25,236 nucleotides of DNA from Temnopleurus reevesii (lineage: Eukaryota; Echinodermata; Echinoidea; Temnopleuroida; Temnopleuridae), in assembly GCA_036244855.1 (NCBI GenBank), contig BQKZ01000466.1, positions 122,988 through 148,223 on the forward strand, in the 5' to 3' direction. The position numbers and the translations under genes are program-made. Each line of letters starts with the position of its first letter. Positions within the stretch are counted from its first letter, which is position 1. A model generated the notes under the pieces. That model saw nothing but the letters and a program-made list of their open reading frames with translations, did no database searches and was not told the origin of the DNA. This document shows, piece after piece, positions 10,693-19,223 of the stretch.

Positions 10693-10845
10693 AGTAGATG
10701 ATGGATAGAGTACAGCCGGTTTGCTCTAGTTATAGAGCTCGTTAACCCTCGTCTTGACCTAGTTAGAGGTCATTAACCCGACCCCGTGACCCATGACGTC
10801 ATTATTGCACCACGTATGCCCGTATGTCGCAATACCCTTTAGCAT
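10693..10845 (+). repeat. Left terminal inverted repeat, 153 bp
   Basis: It matches the complement of 14197-14349 at 150 of 153 positions without gaps. The three differences are all G on the left arm against A in the complemented right arm (offsets 8, 49 and 136), two of them in CpG context. It starts AGTAGATG. Confidence 0.93.
10755..10772. promoter_or_regulatory. Everted AGGTCA half-sites (ER6) in left TIR
   Basis: TGACCT-AGTTAG-AGGTCA is a perfect everted pair of nuclear-receptor half-sites with a 6-bp spacer, flanked by TTAACCC on both sides. The same sequence lies in the right arm at 14270-14287. A regulatory role, or a role as an end-binding-protein site, is inferred. Confidence 0.4.
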
Positions 10846-10876
10846 GACGTCATCGATTGCACAACATATGGCGCGA
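10792..10876. promoter_or_regulatory. Two CRE palindromes in a subterminal duplication
   Basis: CATGACGTCAT occurs at 10792-10802 inside the TIR and again at 10843-10853 straddling its inner edge, 51 bp apart. The following bases ATTGCACnACnTATG are also shared, so the arm's inner end is a tandem duplication. TGACGTCA is the full CREB/ATF consensus. The right arm has one copy at 14241-14248. Confidence 0.5.
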
Positions 10877-11030
10877 TCCCATTTCCATTTTTCCCACGAT
10901 TGCATTTCCATCCCCCCCCCACCCCACAACGCAAGTTATGCGCCACATTTTTGGCATGTCGTGCACTCATAAACAGTTACACAGTCTAATAATGATCTTT
11001 ATCAATGTATAATAATATAAATATATAAAT
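10846..11030. other. Left interior spacer of the element
   Basis: Non-coding, with a C-rich run at about 10911-10926 and an AT-rich patch at 11010-11035. No gene is seen. Confidence 0.5.
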
Positions 11031-11034
11031 ATAT

Positions 11035-11271
11035 TCGACCACGCTTTTCTTGTTCATTGTCTAAGCGCAGACACCATTGACAATTCGAAGGCACGTCTTA
11101 AAACATTTTTATTTTCAAAAGCCTTCAAATGTTGAGTTCAATTTGAATTTCTTTGCTGAGCACACATACTTAACAACTATTGTTCTCCTCTTTGCTTTTT
11201 TCTCTTTAATCTGCGCGTAGAGACATTGTATGTGATATGCGCTTTATAAGTATAGTATATTATTATTATCA
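11035..11271 (+). mobile_element. 5'-truncated LINE 3' end nested in the element
   Basis: One frame reads ...DNSKARLKTFLFSKAFKC and then TGA at 11133-11135, the typical C-terminal end of CR1/L2-like non-LTR reverse transcriptases. About 100 bp of 3' UTR follow, ending in GCGCTTTATAAGTATAGTAT and an ATT-rich tail (to 11271), the usual 3' end of such elements. The 5' limit is approximate. Confidence 0.6.
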
Positions 11272-11902
11272 TTCCGCGGGAGGGTACTAGTCGAAAAGAT
11301 AGGGATGGAGAGTTCCGGATGTATTTTTGCAGAGTTTTGGACCTGCTATTATATCAAAAGCACGAGCGCCTATAGTAACTTTTGCTGGGTTTAATAAGCA
11401 CAATATGCAATTCATATGATATGATATGAATGATTGATATGTAAAAAGTAATATTTTCCATCCTATAGCATCAAGTATGTCTGATTTCCGCTATACATGG
11501 AACAATATTAGACCTATGTACGTAGGCATGTTGTAAGCAATATCTCTGTCGGGGTCAAAGATCACGATTTATGGATGGGCGATGTTTCAACGCTCCTCTA
11601 TATAAAACAAAAGAAAAGAATAAGACGAGTGGTGAGAACTCGGACAAAATAACTTTCTCAGCCTAGATAGGCAAGTTTTATGATACAGCTTGCGAGGCCT
11701 GAAAGGGAAAATTGAAAAAGTCTTCAGATAGATAATCCCGCCATTTATTCTTAGAGCATATTGAAAAGTGCTGTCAAGCGATTTTGACTTTGCAAGAGTG
11801 TGTTACAAAACCTTGGTTTAGATTTAAGCACGATTCACAGCCAGAATTCTCCGCATTTCAACATCGTATCGTCAGGCTTACAGTTATCCAAAAAACAAGA
11901 TC
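11272..11902 (+). other. Spacer upstream of cargo gene 1
   Basis: Mostly non-coding, with a (CATATGATATG)-like run near 11415. A frame at 11784-11972 overlaps the cargo gene start but has no recognisable feature. It probably holds the leader of cargo gene 1. Confidence 0.4.
11599..11607 (+). promoter_or_regulatory. Candidate TATA box for cargo gene 1
   Basis: TATATAAAA within CTCCTCTATATAAAACAA, about 300 bp upstream of ATG 11903, implying a leader of roughly 270 nt if used. Confidence 0.35.
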
Positions 11903-12359
11903 ATGGATTTTTTACATGTCTGTCAAGTCGAATATATGGAAGAGGATGGGGTGTTCTATGAGACAGAAGTAGGGGAGGATGATGCCGGAAAGTTTGGGGC
12001 ACGCATCACGGCGTATACCTTCCCCCATCACTGGACTCATGCGTACGACCATTCAGTGCAGGGTCCCGAATATTTTTTGCGAAGCTCATAAGATCCTGAC
12101 GGTTTGGACAGAACCTGATGCCCCTCCAAAGGAAGCAGGGCACGATGTGGAGGAGGAGGATGACATGCCCGAGCTCTGGGACGACACACCTTCACCCAAA
12201 TCCTTCGCACCCATCCACATCCCAGATTCACCGCCAGTGGAGCAGCCCACGCCCATCATCATCCGAGACTCGCCGCCAGTTGAGGAGCCCACGGCCCCCT
12301 CCCCGGTGGGATGCGGAGATAGAACAGCTCACTTCGCAACCCATTTAAGTTGTGTATAA
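11903..12359 (+). pseudogene. Cargo gene 1: acidic, proline-rich protein, frameshifted
   Basis: Frame 1 runs 11903-12091 with an acidic N-terminal part (YMEEDGVFYETEVGEDD). The continuation lies in another frame, from about 12079 to TAA 12357-12359, and contains EEEDDMPELWDD and a duplicated motif, PDSPPVEQPTP and RDSPPVEEPTA. The switch coincides with a T6 run at 12073-12078, so one extra base in this copy explains it. Without it the product would be about 150 aa, hydrophilic, with no membrane segment. I recognise no family. It lies between a candidate TATA box (11599) and AATAAA (13002). The frame break may be decay, a homopolymer sequencing error or programmed shifting. Confidence 0.5.
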
Positions 12360-12426
12360 GGTAATACATCTTCTATATTACAATACAGAGCATCGCTAAC
12401 GGGTAATACACCCAGGGGCGCGCGTA

Positions 12427-12449
12427 TGTGTGTGTGTGTGTGTGTGTGG
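12427..12449. repeat. (TG)n microsatellite
   Basis: About eleven TG units lie just upstream of the 10-bp iterated array, within the element. Confidence 0.9.
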
Positions 12450-12469
12450 TTGAATGAGATTAGTGTCAA

Positions 12470-12975
12470 CCGATACGCTTTCACAGTTATCCACAAGAAT
12501 CCGCAAGAATGCGTCGGAATCCGTAAGCAACCGCCAGCACCCGCGTCGGGTAAAGATCTTACGCTTTCGCGCAGTTATCCGCAAGAATCCGCAAAAATCC
12601 GCAAGAACCCGCAACAATCCGCAACAATCCGCAGGAATCCGCAGGAATCCATAGGAATCCGTAAGCATCCACCAGCATTTGCGTCAGGTAAAGATCTTAC
12701 GCTTTCGCAGTTATCCTCAAGAATCCGCAAGAATCCGTAGGAATCCGTAAGCATCCACCAGCATTTGCGTCGGGTAAAGACCTTACGATTTTGCACTTAT
12801 CCGCAAGAATCTGCAAGAATCCGCAAGAATCCACAAGAATCCGCAGGAATCCGAAGGAATCCGTAAGCATCCGCCAGCGCCCGCGTCAGGTAAAGATCTT
12901 ACGTTTTCGCACTTCTCCGCAAGAATCCGCAGGAATCCGTAAGCATCCGCAGGAATCCGCAAGAACCTGTAAATT
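12470..12975 (+). repeat. 10-bp iterated array with higher-order units
   Basis: The basic unit AATCCGCAAG or AATCCGCAGG repeats in blocks of three to nine. The blocks are separated by a conserved spacer of about 50 bp containing GTAAGCATCCnCCAGC, then GCGTCnGGTAAAGATCTTACG (at 12549, 12687, 12773 with one change, and 12889), then TTTTCGCACTT-like sequence. The GTAAAGATCTTAC core is nearly palindromic. Spacing of successive cores is 138, 86 and 116 bp, so block length varies. Long open frames across it in several frames and on both strands are by-products of the 10-bp period. The period is close to one helical turn, so the sites face the same side of DNA. Confidence 0.85.
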
Positions 12976-13001
12976 CTGTAAATTTCCAGACCATATGGAT
13001 G

Positions 13002-13007
13002 AATAAA
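13002..13007 (+). terminator. AATAAA poly(A) signal between cargo genes
   Basis: AATAAA sits just after the iterated array, upstream of the second cargo gene's TATA box. It could end a transcript of cargo gene 1 that includes the array. Confidence 0.4.
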
Positions 13008-13023
13008 GTATTAAAAAACTACC

Positions 13024-13029
13024 TATAAA
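13024..13029 (+). promoter_or_regulatory. TATA box of cargo gene 2
   Basis: TATAAA within CCTATAAAGAGACGCG lies 81 bp upstream of ATG 13105. This spacing would give a leader of about 50 nt. Confidence 0.5.
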
Positions 13030-13104
13030 GAGACGCGCCTTTTAATCTTTAGCTCATTCTTTCGAACGATACATCAGAGAGCGGTACTCGATCTCGTAAT
13101 AAAA

Positions 13105-13735
13105 ATGAACGCAATACCAAAGCGCTACGAATGTATGCATTGCCAGAAGTCTTACAGTCAGAAGTACGACCTAGAGAGGCACGCAGAAATTGCACATCCT
13201 GAGACGAAAGAGAGTGAATATAGCGATGAGTCGACGAGCGGAGATGAATTGCCGCTGAAAAGGGGTCGATCCGCAGAAGAAGATGATGATGATCAAGCCG
13301 AGAGTGACAATAAGGATGATGAAAGCGATGGGGAGGAGCAAACGCACGAAGACCCGACCGAAACGGAAGACCCAGAAGATAACCAGGGCTATCAACATTT
13401 TCTAGAACTCGCCATGACGGAAACGGAAGACATGAGGAATGAGAAATACAACAAGTACGTCGCCCAGGGTTTGACCGATGAGGAGGCCAAAGAAAAGGCG
13501 CATGTCAAAGTTCTATGGGCCGTCAAACGCATCTTCTTTGACCGCTTTGCACCTCGATAAAGATGAAACGCACCAAGAAATCTTGCTCGATCTAGACCGC
13601 AATATAGACAAGGGTCTCGACGATGCCCTACAGAGAGCCTTGGGCCGACACACGGCGAAACTCGAGGGATTATTCAGCTACCAACCCGAGGATGACGAGG
13701 GAGAACAAGAAGATGGAACGGAAGAATTCTAAGTA
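13105..13735 (+). pseudogene. Cargo gene 2: C2H2 zinc-finger protein with acidic middle, frameshifted
   Basis: Frame 1 (13105-13560) opens with one C2H2 finger, CX2CX12HX4H at residues 10-31 (YECMHCQKSY...HAEIAH). It is followed by a highly acidic, Ser-rich stretch (about residues 38-92) with a KRGR patch, then a predicted helical part. The natural continuation is in the next frame, from about 13545 to TAA 13733-13735. That part is again helical, then acidic, ending in DGTEEF. One net extra base near 13540-13555 accounts for the split. Intact length would be about 209 aa. The ATG has A at -3, a TATA box lies 81 bp upstream and AATAAA 86 bp downstream. A nuclear DNA-binding or regulatory role is suggested by the finger. 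I do not recognise the family. Confidence 0.6.
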
Positions 13736-13820
13736 CCGTTGACACAGAATCTTACGTCACTCTGCTGACCACCTTGTTTTAATCTGATTTCTGCATCATT
13801 TTGTGGAATTTTAACACCAA

Positions 13821-13826
13821 AATAAA
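13821..13826 (+). terminator. AATAAA poly(A) signal of cargo gene 2
   Basis: It lies 86 bp after the stop at 13733-13735, completing a compact TATA-ORF-poly(A) unit. Confidence 0.5.
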
Positions 13827-13885
13827 GGAAAAACAGCGTCCACGTGTTCTCCGTTAAGCGTGGCCTACAAATAGCGCCATCTGAT

Positions 13886-14101
13886 GAGAGGGAGAGGGAG
13901 AGGGAGAGAGGGGAGAGGAAGAATCATGGCAGGAAAGCATACAAAAAAAAAAAATCATGGTGCGCGAAGCAGAGAATTATTGATAAATTCCGTATATTGA
14001 CGTGTTTTTTCTGCTATGCGTGCACAAATGAGATGAGCGAGAGGGAAGGAAAGATAGAAAGAGGGAAAGAGTGCGAAAGAGAGGGAGAGAGAAAAAGGGG
14101 G
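13886..14101 (+). repeat. Purine-rich tracts (GAGAGG)n
   Basis: Two G/A-only stretches at about 13886-13920 and 14036-14101, inboard of the right arm. Confidence 0.75.
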
Positions 14102-14196
14102 CGTGCATCGAGTCTTCAACCGCCACATGCAATAAAATGCATCAAACGAATTGAATGAATATTGATGAATAAATAAATAAAAACATAAATGAAAAT

Positions 14197-14349
14197 ATGC
14201 TAAAGGGTATTGTGACATACGGGCATACGTGGTGCAATAATGACGTCATGGGTCACGGGGTCGGGTTAATGACCTCTAACTAGGTCAAGACGAGGGTTAA
14301 TGAGCTCTATAACTAGAGCAAACCGGCTGTACTCTATCCATTATCTACT
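14197..14349 (-). repeat. Right terminal inverted repeat, 153 bp
   Basis: Complement of 10693-10845 with three mismatches. It ends ...ATCTACT and carries the CRE (14241-14248) and ER6 (14270-14287) motifs of the left arm. Confidence 0.93.
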
Positions 14350-14355
14350 AATGTG
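14350..14355. repeat. Target site duplication, right copy (AATGTG)
   Basis: Identical to 10687-10692. The following TGCAAAA matches the uninterrupted target paralogue at 10551. Confidence 0.9.
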
Positions 14356-15772
14356 TGCAAAAAATACTTTGTTGGTGTAAGGAAATACTGTCCTCTCCCT
14401 GAATTCTCCCGATGTTAATTAGAACCATGTACATATGTAATTTTTTTAGTCCGTTATTTAATTATCCACATAATCTCATAAAAGTATTTTTGGCGCATGA
14501 AAGAACTTGTAGATATAAGTAGAAAATGGTGTTATATCAACTACCAAGAATATTGTTGTGTGAGAAAGCTTCATGTGATGTTGGTATTTATTTGAATAAT
14601 GTATGCAAATATTTTATCATCTCATGATACAGTCTAAAGGCGGTCTACTGACCTTGGGTGCTGGTGAAAATGAATGTGGTATTTTAGTGCTAGCGGAGAT
14701 TAGCAGAGAACTTGCCAAATGGGGAAAGAAGTTATCAAACATTTTATTACTAAACAATTTTGGTGTGTGATAATCTTACGTTACTCATATCTTATATTTA
14801 ATACAATTAACATCTCACAAACACTTTGGAACGAAACAGTCCCAATATGGAACAAATGAGAGAACAACTTCTTCATTTCTTTATTTTACCTCAGTTTTGT
14901 GTGCAATAGATAGCTATACAGTGCAAATGAATATTTATGTTACCTATTATCACTATAAAGCTCAGATTAGTGGATGTTGCTCAGATATCACACTTTGACT
15001 CCATTGAAGTTAGCTTCAAAATGAAAACAGGTTACAATTCAACAAATTCTCACTCGCACTGTATTACCAGTTTTATTTTGGGCTGTATCATGTTGTAAGA
15101 TCAAATGCAAACACAAAATGTGTAGTTTTACATTTTATCCTGGCATAGATACAACAAAAAATTAGGAAACTGCTTGATTTTCAATGAAATGTTTTTACTG
15201 CACTTCTGCCTTTATCTATGGCTTTGAGAAAAGCAAACAGTGCCCTCTACTGTTGATAAAGACAATATTACAAATGTGAGCTTTACAACTTCTATCAAAT
15301 TTCTAATGACATGTACAATGAACATAGCATTATACAATTATTGTATGAATAATAGTTAAATACCAGTTGGTGATTGGATGAACGTAGTTGCATGGAGGGA
15401 CGAAATAGGCCGGTTAATATTATACATTCAAATTTATGCATGTTCCATTCTGACGCCCGAAGTACAATACTTGGAATCCACTTTGCATACTTTACTTGTT
15501 CCTATGTCAGGCAAGCCGCAGGCAAGCTTTTATGTTGTCATTAACAATTATTGTGCAAAAAGAATGCATAAAATTTGCATCTATTAATTATTAGTAAACC
15601 TGCCAATTTATTATGTGCCCCCATGGTCTGCCTTTGGAAAACTTTTATATGTAAACAAAGTGTAACCATGTGCTTATCAACTTGCATATATAATTTATAT
15701 GCTGTAGATAAGAAGCATGACCTGCTTGGGGACCAATAATGCTATCCAGACCAGACAACCCCATAACAGGTC
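14356..15772. other. AT-rich non-coding stretch
   Basis: The first bases continue the tandem repeat interrupted by the element. The rest shows only short unsupported frames, for example 15378-15587. Upstream exons of the frame at 15773 could be here, but I could not identify any. Confidence 0.35.
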
Positions 15773-16153
15773 ATGGTATTTGATTCAAATGGCCCATGTT
15801 TGGTAAGGGAAGAGATAATACCTTTTGTTGTCAGGAACATACTATACTTTCCATGTTCAGGATATTTAGAATGGTATTTTGGGAGCCTCCGAGTCCCTCA
15901 ACATTTGTCAAAACTTAAAACCTCCATCAATTGGGATCAGGTGGAACGTTTAATATTTCCCTTCCTCCTGCCTCTGCTAGTCGTGATCTATTTATTTCTA
16001 GATAATTTCCTTCAGGAAGAATTGTATCCACATTGTGCTGCACTCTACCCGGATGTGATTGCAAACTGGTTGGAAGTGACCATCCTGGTCAGTTTAGCAG
16101 TGAGTGCATTAATTGAGCACCCTGCTGGAATACTCCCCAGAGAGTGGAAATAA
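15773..16153 (+). CDS. Likely terminal exon of an unrecognised membrane protein
   Basis: The frame of up to 126 codons looks coding from about 15861. It contains GYLEWYFGSL, a hydrophobic segment LIFPFLLPLLVVIYLFLDNF, a short loop, a second segment NWLEVTILVSLAVSALI, and the end HPAGILPREWK. AATAAA follows the stop by 35 bp (16189-16194). Possible splice acceptors are TGTCAG at 15834 and GTTCAG at 15861, so the upstream part of the frame, including ATG 15773, may be intronic. Two transmembrane helices are predicted. I do not recognise the family. It could instead be a retrocopy fragment; no poly(A) tail was seen. Confidence 0.45.
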   Translation: MVFDSNGPCLVREEIIPFVVRNILYFPCSGYLEWYFGSLRVPQHLSKLKTSINWDQVERLIFPFLLPLLVVIYLFLDNFLQEELYPHCAALYPDVIANWLEVTILVSLAVSALIEHPAGILPREWK

Positions 16154-16188
16154 ATGGGCATTCATTGTACACTTGCATGCCTGAAGCC

Positions 16189-16194
16189 AATAAA
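16189..16194 (+). terminator. AATAAA poly(A) signal
   Basis: It lies 35 bp after the stop codon of the 15773-16153 frame, a typical spacing for a short 3' UTR. Confidence 0.5.
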
Positions 16195-17890
16195 CAAGGG
16201 TAATGATAGCTCTATGTTATTACAAGGCCTGCAAGGAGAACAGTTCGTAGAACTGAAGCGGCTAACTGGTTAAATAAGATGCGTTATCACTATTATTGTT
16301 GTTATTGTTATTACCATTATTATTATTGTTATTTTTATTAGCCTACCTGCGGAATAAGGCGAAATCCTGTGCTATAAAATGGGCACTTAAGGGGGAAACG
16401 AAAGCAGTAATCTCTTTATAGTAGAGTTAAAAACAATGACCGGTATTCCGATGTCAGGTTTAACTTTAAACTAGGGTTTAAATCTGTGGTTTAAGTATGG
16501 GAAGCCAAAAGAGGCTTGAATGTATAACATTTTGTGTTTAATTTACCAGCACATTTGGCATTCATAGTATTAAAAACTGTCTTGGAATAAAAACTTAGAC
16601 AATTTTCTACGTTATTAAATGCTCATCAAACATCAAAAGGATGTCCCTGTGTTGATTTTCCTTTGAATATTAATTTTCTGTGACTGTTATGAGCAAATTG
16701 ATTGTTTCGCCGTAAGCTCGTGTTTATATAACACTCCCCCTTATTCCACAGATAACGTTTTTTATTATTATATTTATTGTCATTATTATAATCGTTATTA
16801 TTATCAGCTAACATTTGATTGCTCTGCTTTGCTTACCCATTAGGTCTTCCTAATTTTCTGTGATCAGACCAAGAATCATTCCACTCAAGTAAATTTTCAG
16901 CAGCTCATAAAATACATTTTTTTCCAACTCATAGACCAGCCCTAGATTCATTGTGCTGTTTAATGGTGCTATAAAATTGATCATTGTTCATTCATTGTAA
17001 ACATTTCAGTGGAAACTTGATATGTACAGTGTTTTATCCTGTTCAATTGATTGTTTTATGTTGTCTTGAGAGCTCTATGCGTATATTTTCACCATTTGAA
17101 AAGAATGTAAAGTTTTGGTAAAAGCGAATATTTTTGTCCCCAAATTTAGTCTTCAAATCTAAATAAAATGAAATATAGCATCATATAGTATCAGAAAGGA
17201 TCTTGCGAAAAATGAAAGAGTTTTGTTAAAGCTATAAACTAAAAATGTGCAAAATATCTCATTTTTGGGTACCCGAGACTGAATCAATATTTTCTTTCTT
17301 GATAAAGGACACTTCATGTCGAGTTCAAATAAAAAAAAAAAAAAGGAATCAGATTGTCAAAAATTATGCTATGATCTCGAAATGTGTGAAATATATATGT
17401 GACGATAAACATCCCGTAAAATTCACATTTCTTAATATTTACCAAAACTATATTTGAGTTTTAATGATCATCATTTATTGTTTAATTTAGCTTTATATTT
17501 AAGAAGATGCAGGATTATATGGTATAGATCATAGCTCATAAGGAAATTGAAGTCTTTCAATGAGTTATTTTTTCATTTTGAATTGTCCGTCTCGTTAATG
17601 CGACTAATATTCACTGTTTAGGTAAAATCATTACACTGTATTGTTGTTCCTGTGAGCTAATAGGATATGTCATATAGAAGAATCTGCTCCATATATTATA
17701 TACTGCCAAATGTGCTATTTTTTTATGCATAACAATATTTATAATGGATTGATTAATTATTACAGTTGCAGGTACTCACTATTGGTCAATCTTTTTCATA
17801 TAAACATAGGTATATTCTCACAATTGCTTGAATTTTTAAATGATTATTGACTTATGATTACTTTTATTTTCTAATACATCTGATTGTGAA
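16195..17890. other. Non-coding stretch with ATT/GTT-rich microsatellites
   Basis: Imperfect (ATT/GTT)n tracts lie at about 16289-16341 and 16757-16806. A cluster of GTTTAA/TTTAAA words at 16458-16495 may be a relic repeat. No gene is seen. Confidence 0.5.
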
Positions 17891-18167
17891 AGAAAGTAAC
17901 TATTTTTACATATTTTAAAGTGGTTTATGATAAATTCATGTATAATATAAAATTTGTATTATTCCTGTGAAGTACTGTTATGAATGTTGAAGAAAGTAAC
18001 TATTTTTTACAAATTTTAAAGTGGTTATGAGAAATTCATTCATGATATGAAAATTGTATTATTCCAGTGAGGTACTGTTATGAATGTGGAAGAAAGTAGC
18101 TATTTTTGCATATTTTAAAGTAGTTGTAGGAAACTCATGTATAATATGAAAATCATATTTAGAATGT
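17891..18167 (+). repeat. 100-bp satellite, 2.8 copies
   Basis: AGAAAGTAACTATTTTT starts at 17891, 17991 and 18091, an exact 100-bp period with about 85% similarity by eye. The third copy is truncated. Confidence 0.85.
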
Positions 18168-18273
18168 TTTTATTTTTCTTCTTGCTGATAATATATTTGC
18201 ATTGTGCAGCTGTTGAAAACCATATGCATATATTTATTTTTTTATTACAGGGTTTTTGCTNCACATTAATATA

Positions 18274-18378
18274 TAACAAACCAAGGTACACAATATAATG
18301 TACTGCATGACAAATGGATTGGAATGGATTGTAACAAACCAAGGTACACAATATAATGTACTGCATGACAAATGGATT
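18274..18378 (+). repeat. 58-bp tandem duplication next to an N
   Basis: TAACAAACCAAGGTACACAA and the next 27 bases occur at 18274 and 18332, identical by eye. An ambiguous base lies at 18261, so a small assembly duplication is possible. Confidence 0.85.
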
Positions 18379-18504
18379 GATGTGTATTAATTACGGTAAG
18401 CAGGAAATATTTGAAGTCGCTTTCTTGCCTCTTTACCTCTTATCAATTTTAGGCCTACCTCTTGAATTCAAGTACAAAGGTACCCTTTTTTGTATTGTTA
18501 TTCA

Positions 18505-19150
18505 CCCTGAAGAAGGAGAAGGTGTATCTTCAAAAAATAGGGTAAAATTTCCACATAAATTTGCTTCAAAATCTTTTAGCGTTTCCTTCTCTATGGTTTT
18601 ACTGATACATGAACTCAAATATGTGTTATGAAATTGTTTTAAAATAATTTCTTTTGTAGTGATTTCCATGATAGTTGTTGAAGGTGTGTCTCCGAAAATT
18701 TGGGTAAAATCTCCAAATAAATTTGCTTCAAAATCTTTCATTGTTTTCCTCTCTGTGATTCTGCTAATACATGATCTCAAATATAAATTATGAAAATTTT
18801 TAATTTTTTTTGTAGTGATTTCCATGATAGTTGTTGAAGGTGTGGCTCCAAAAATTTGGGTAAAATTTCCAAATAAAATTGCTTCAAAATCTGTCAGCGT
18901 TTCCTTCTGTATGGTTCTACTAATACATGAACTCAAATATATATTATGAAAATGTTTTTTTTTTCAATTCTTTCGTGGTGATTTCCATGGTGTGTCTCCG
19001 AAAATTTGGGTAAAATCTCCAAATAAATTTGCTTCAAAATCTTTCACAGTTTCCTTCTGTATGATTCCGCTATTAATACATGTAATACATGAACTCAAAT
19101 ATATATTATGCAAATGTATTTTTTTTCTTCTGTAGTGATTTCCATGATTG
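18505..19150. repeat. Tandem array of about 157-bp units, four copies
   Basis: GTGATTTCCATG recurs at 18659, 18815, 18978 and 19135 (periods 156, 163 and 157), and a diverged unit precedes the first. Each unit contains TTGGGTAAAAT, AAATTTGCTTCAAAATCTTT and ACATGAACTCAAATAT-like blocks. On the - strand three units stay open as one 144-codon frame (18502-18936) with a repeating peptide (DFEANLFGDFTQIFGDTP). In the fourth unit a deletion shifts the frame to a stop. Confidence 0.8.
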
Positions 19151-19223
19151 TTTGTGTAGATTTAGGAATGTTCATGGTCTCTTGGAATTCTGTCACCTTT
19201 ACTTTTACCTATTAGTATCACTT

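Larger units (their letters stand above)
10693..14349. mobile_element. 3.66-kb Polinton/Maverick-type non-autonomous element with cargo genes
   Basis: Long near-identical terminal inverted repeats (153 bp each), AG...CT ends and a 6-bp target duplication are the structural signature of Polintons. Autonomous Polintons are usually about 15-20 kb and encode protein-primed polymerase B, a retroviral-type integrase, an ATPase, a protease and capsid proteins. None of these is visible here. Instead there are two small genes (11903-12359, 13105-13735), a 10-bp iterated array (about 12470-12975), a (TG)n tract, purine tracts and a nested LINE 3' end. Mobilisation in trans by an autonomous Polinton is an inference from the ends. 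The 98% match of the arms suggests a fairly recent insertion. Another 6-bp-duplicating superfamily such as Dada is possible but fits the AG...CT ends and long arms less well. Confidence 0.78.

Noticed and set aside
11903..12359. LxCxE retinoblastoma-binding motif in cargo gene 1, as in some Polinton-related virus proteins
   Set aside because: No L-x-C-x-E is present in either frame part; the nearest string, LHVCQVE, has the wrong spacing.
12470..12975. CRISPR-like array
   Set aside because: Units are 10 bp with no unique spacers, and the genome is eukaryotic.
12396..13006. Overlapping open frames on both strands (Arg/Lys/Asn-Pro repeats; Phe-Leu-Arg-Ile repeats)
   Set aside because: They follow automatically from the stop-free 10-bp repeat, which is open in every register.
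15378..15587. 69-codon frame as an upstream exon of the membrane protein
   Set aside because: Composition is not protein-like and no matching splice donor was found.
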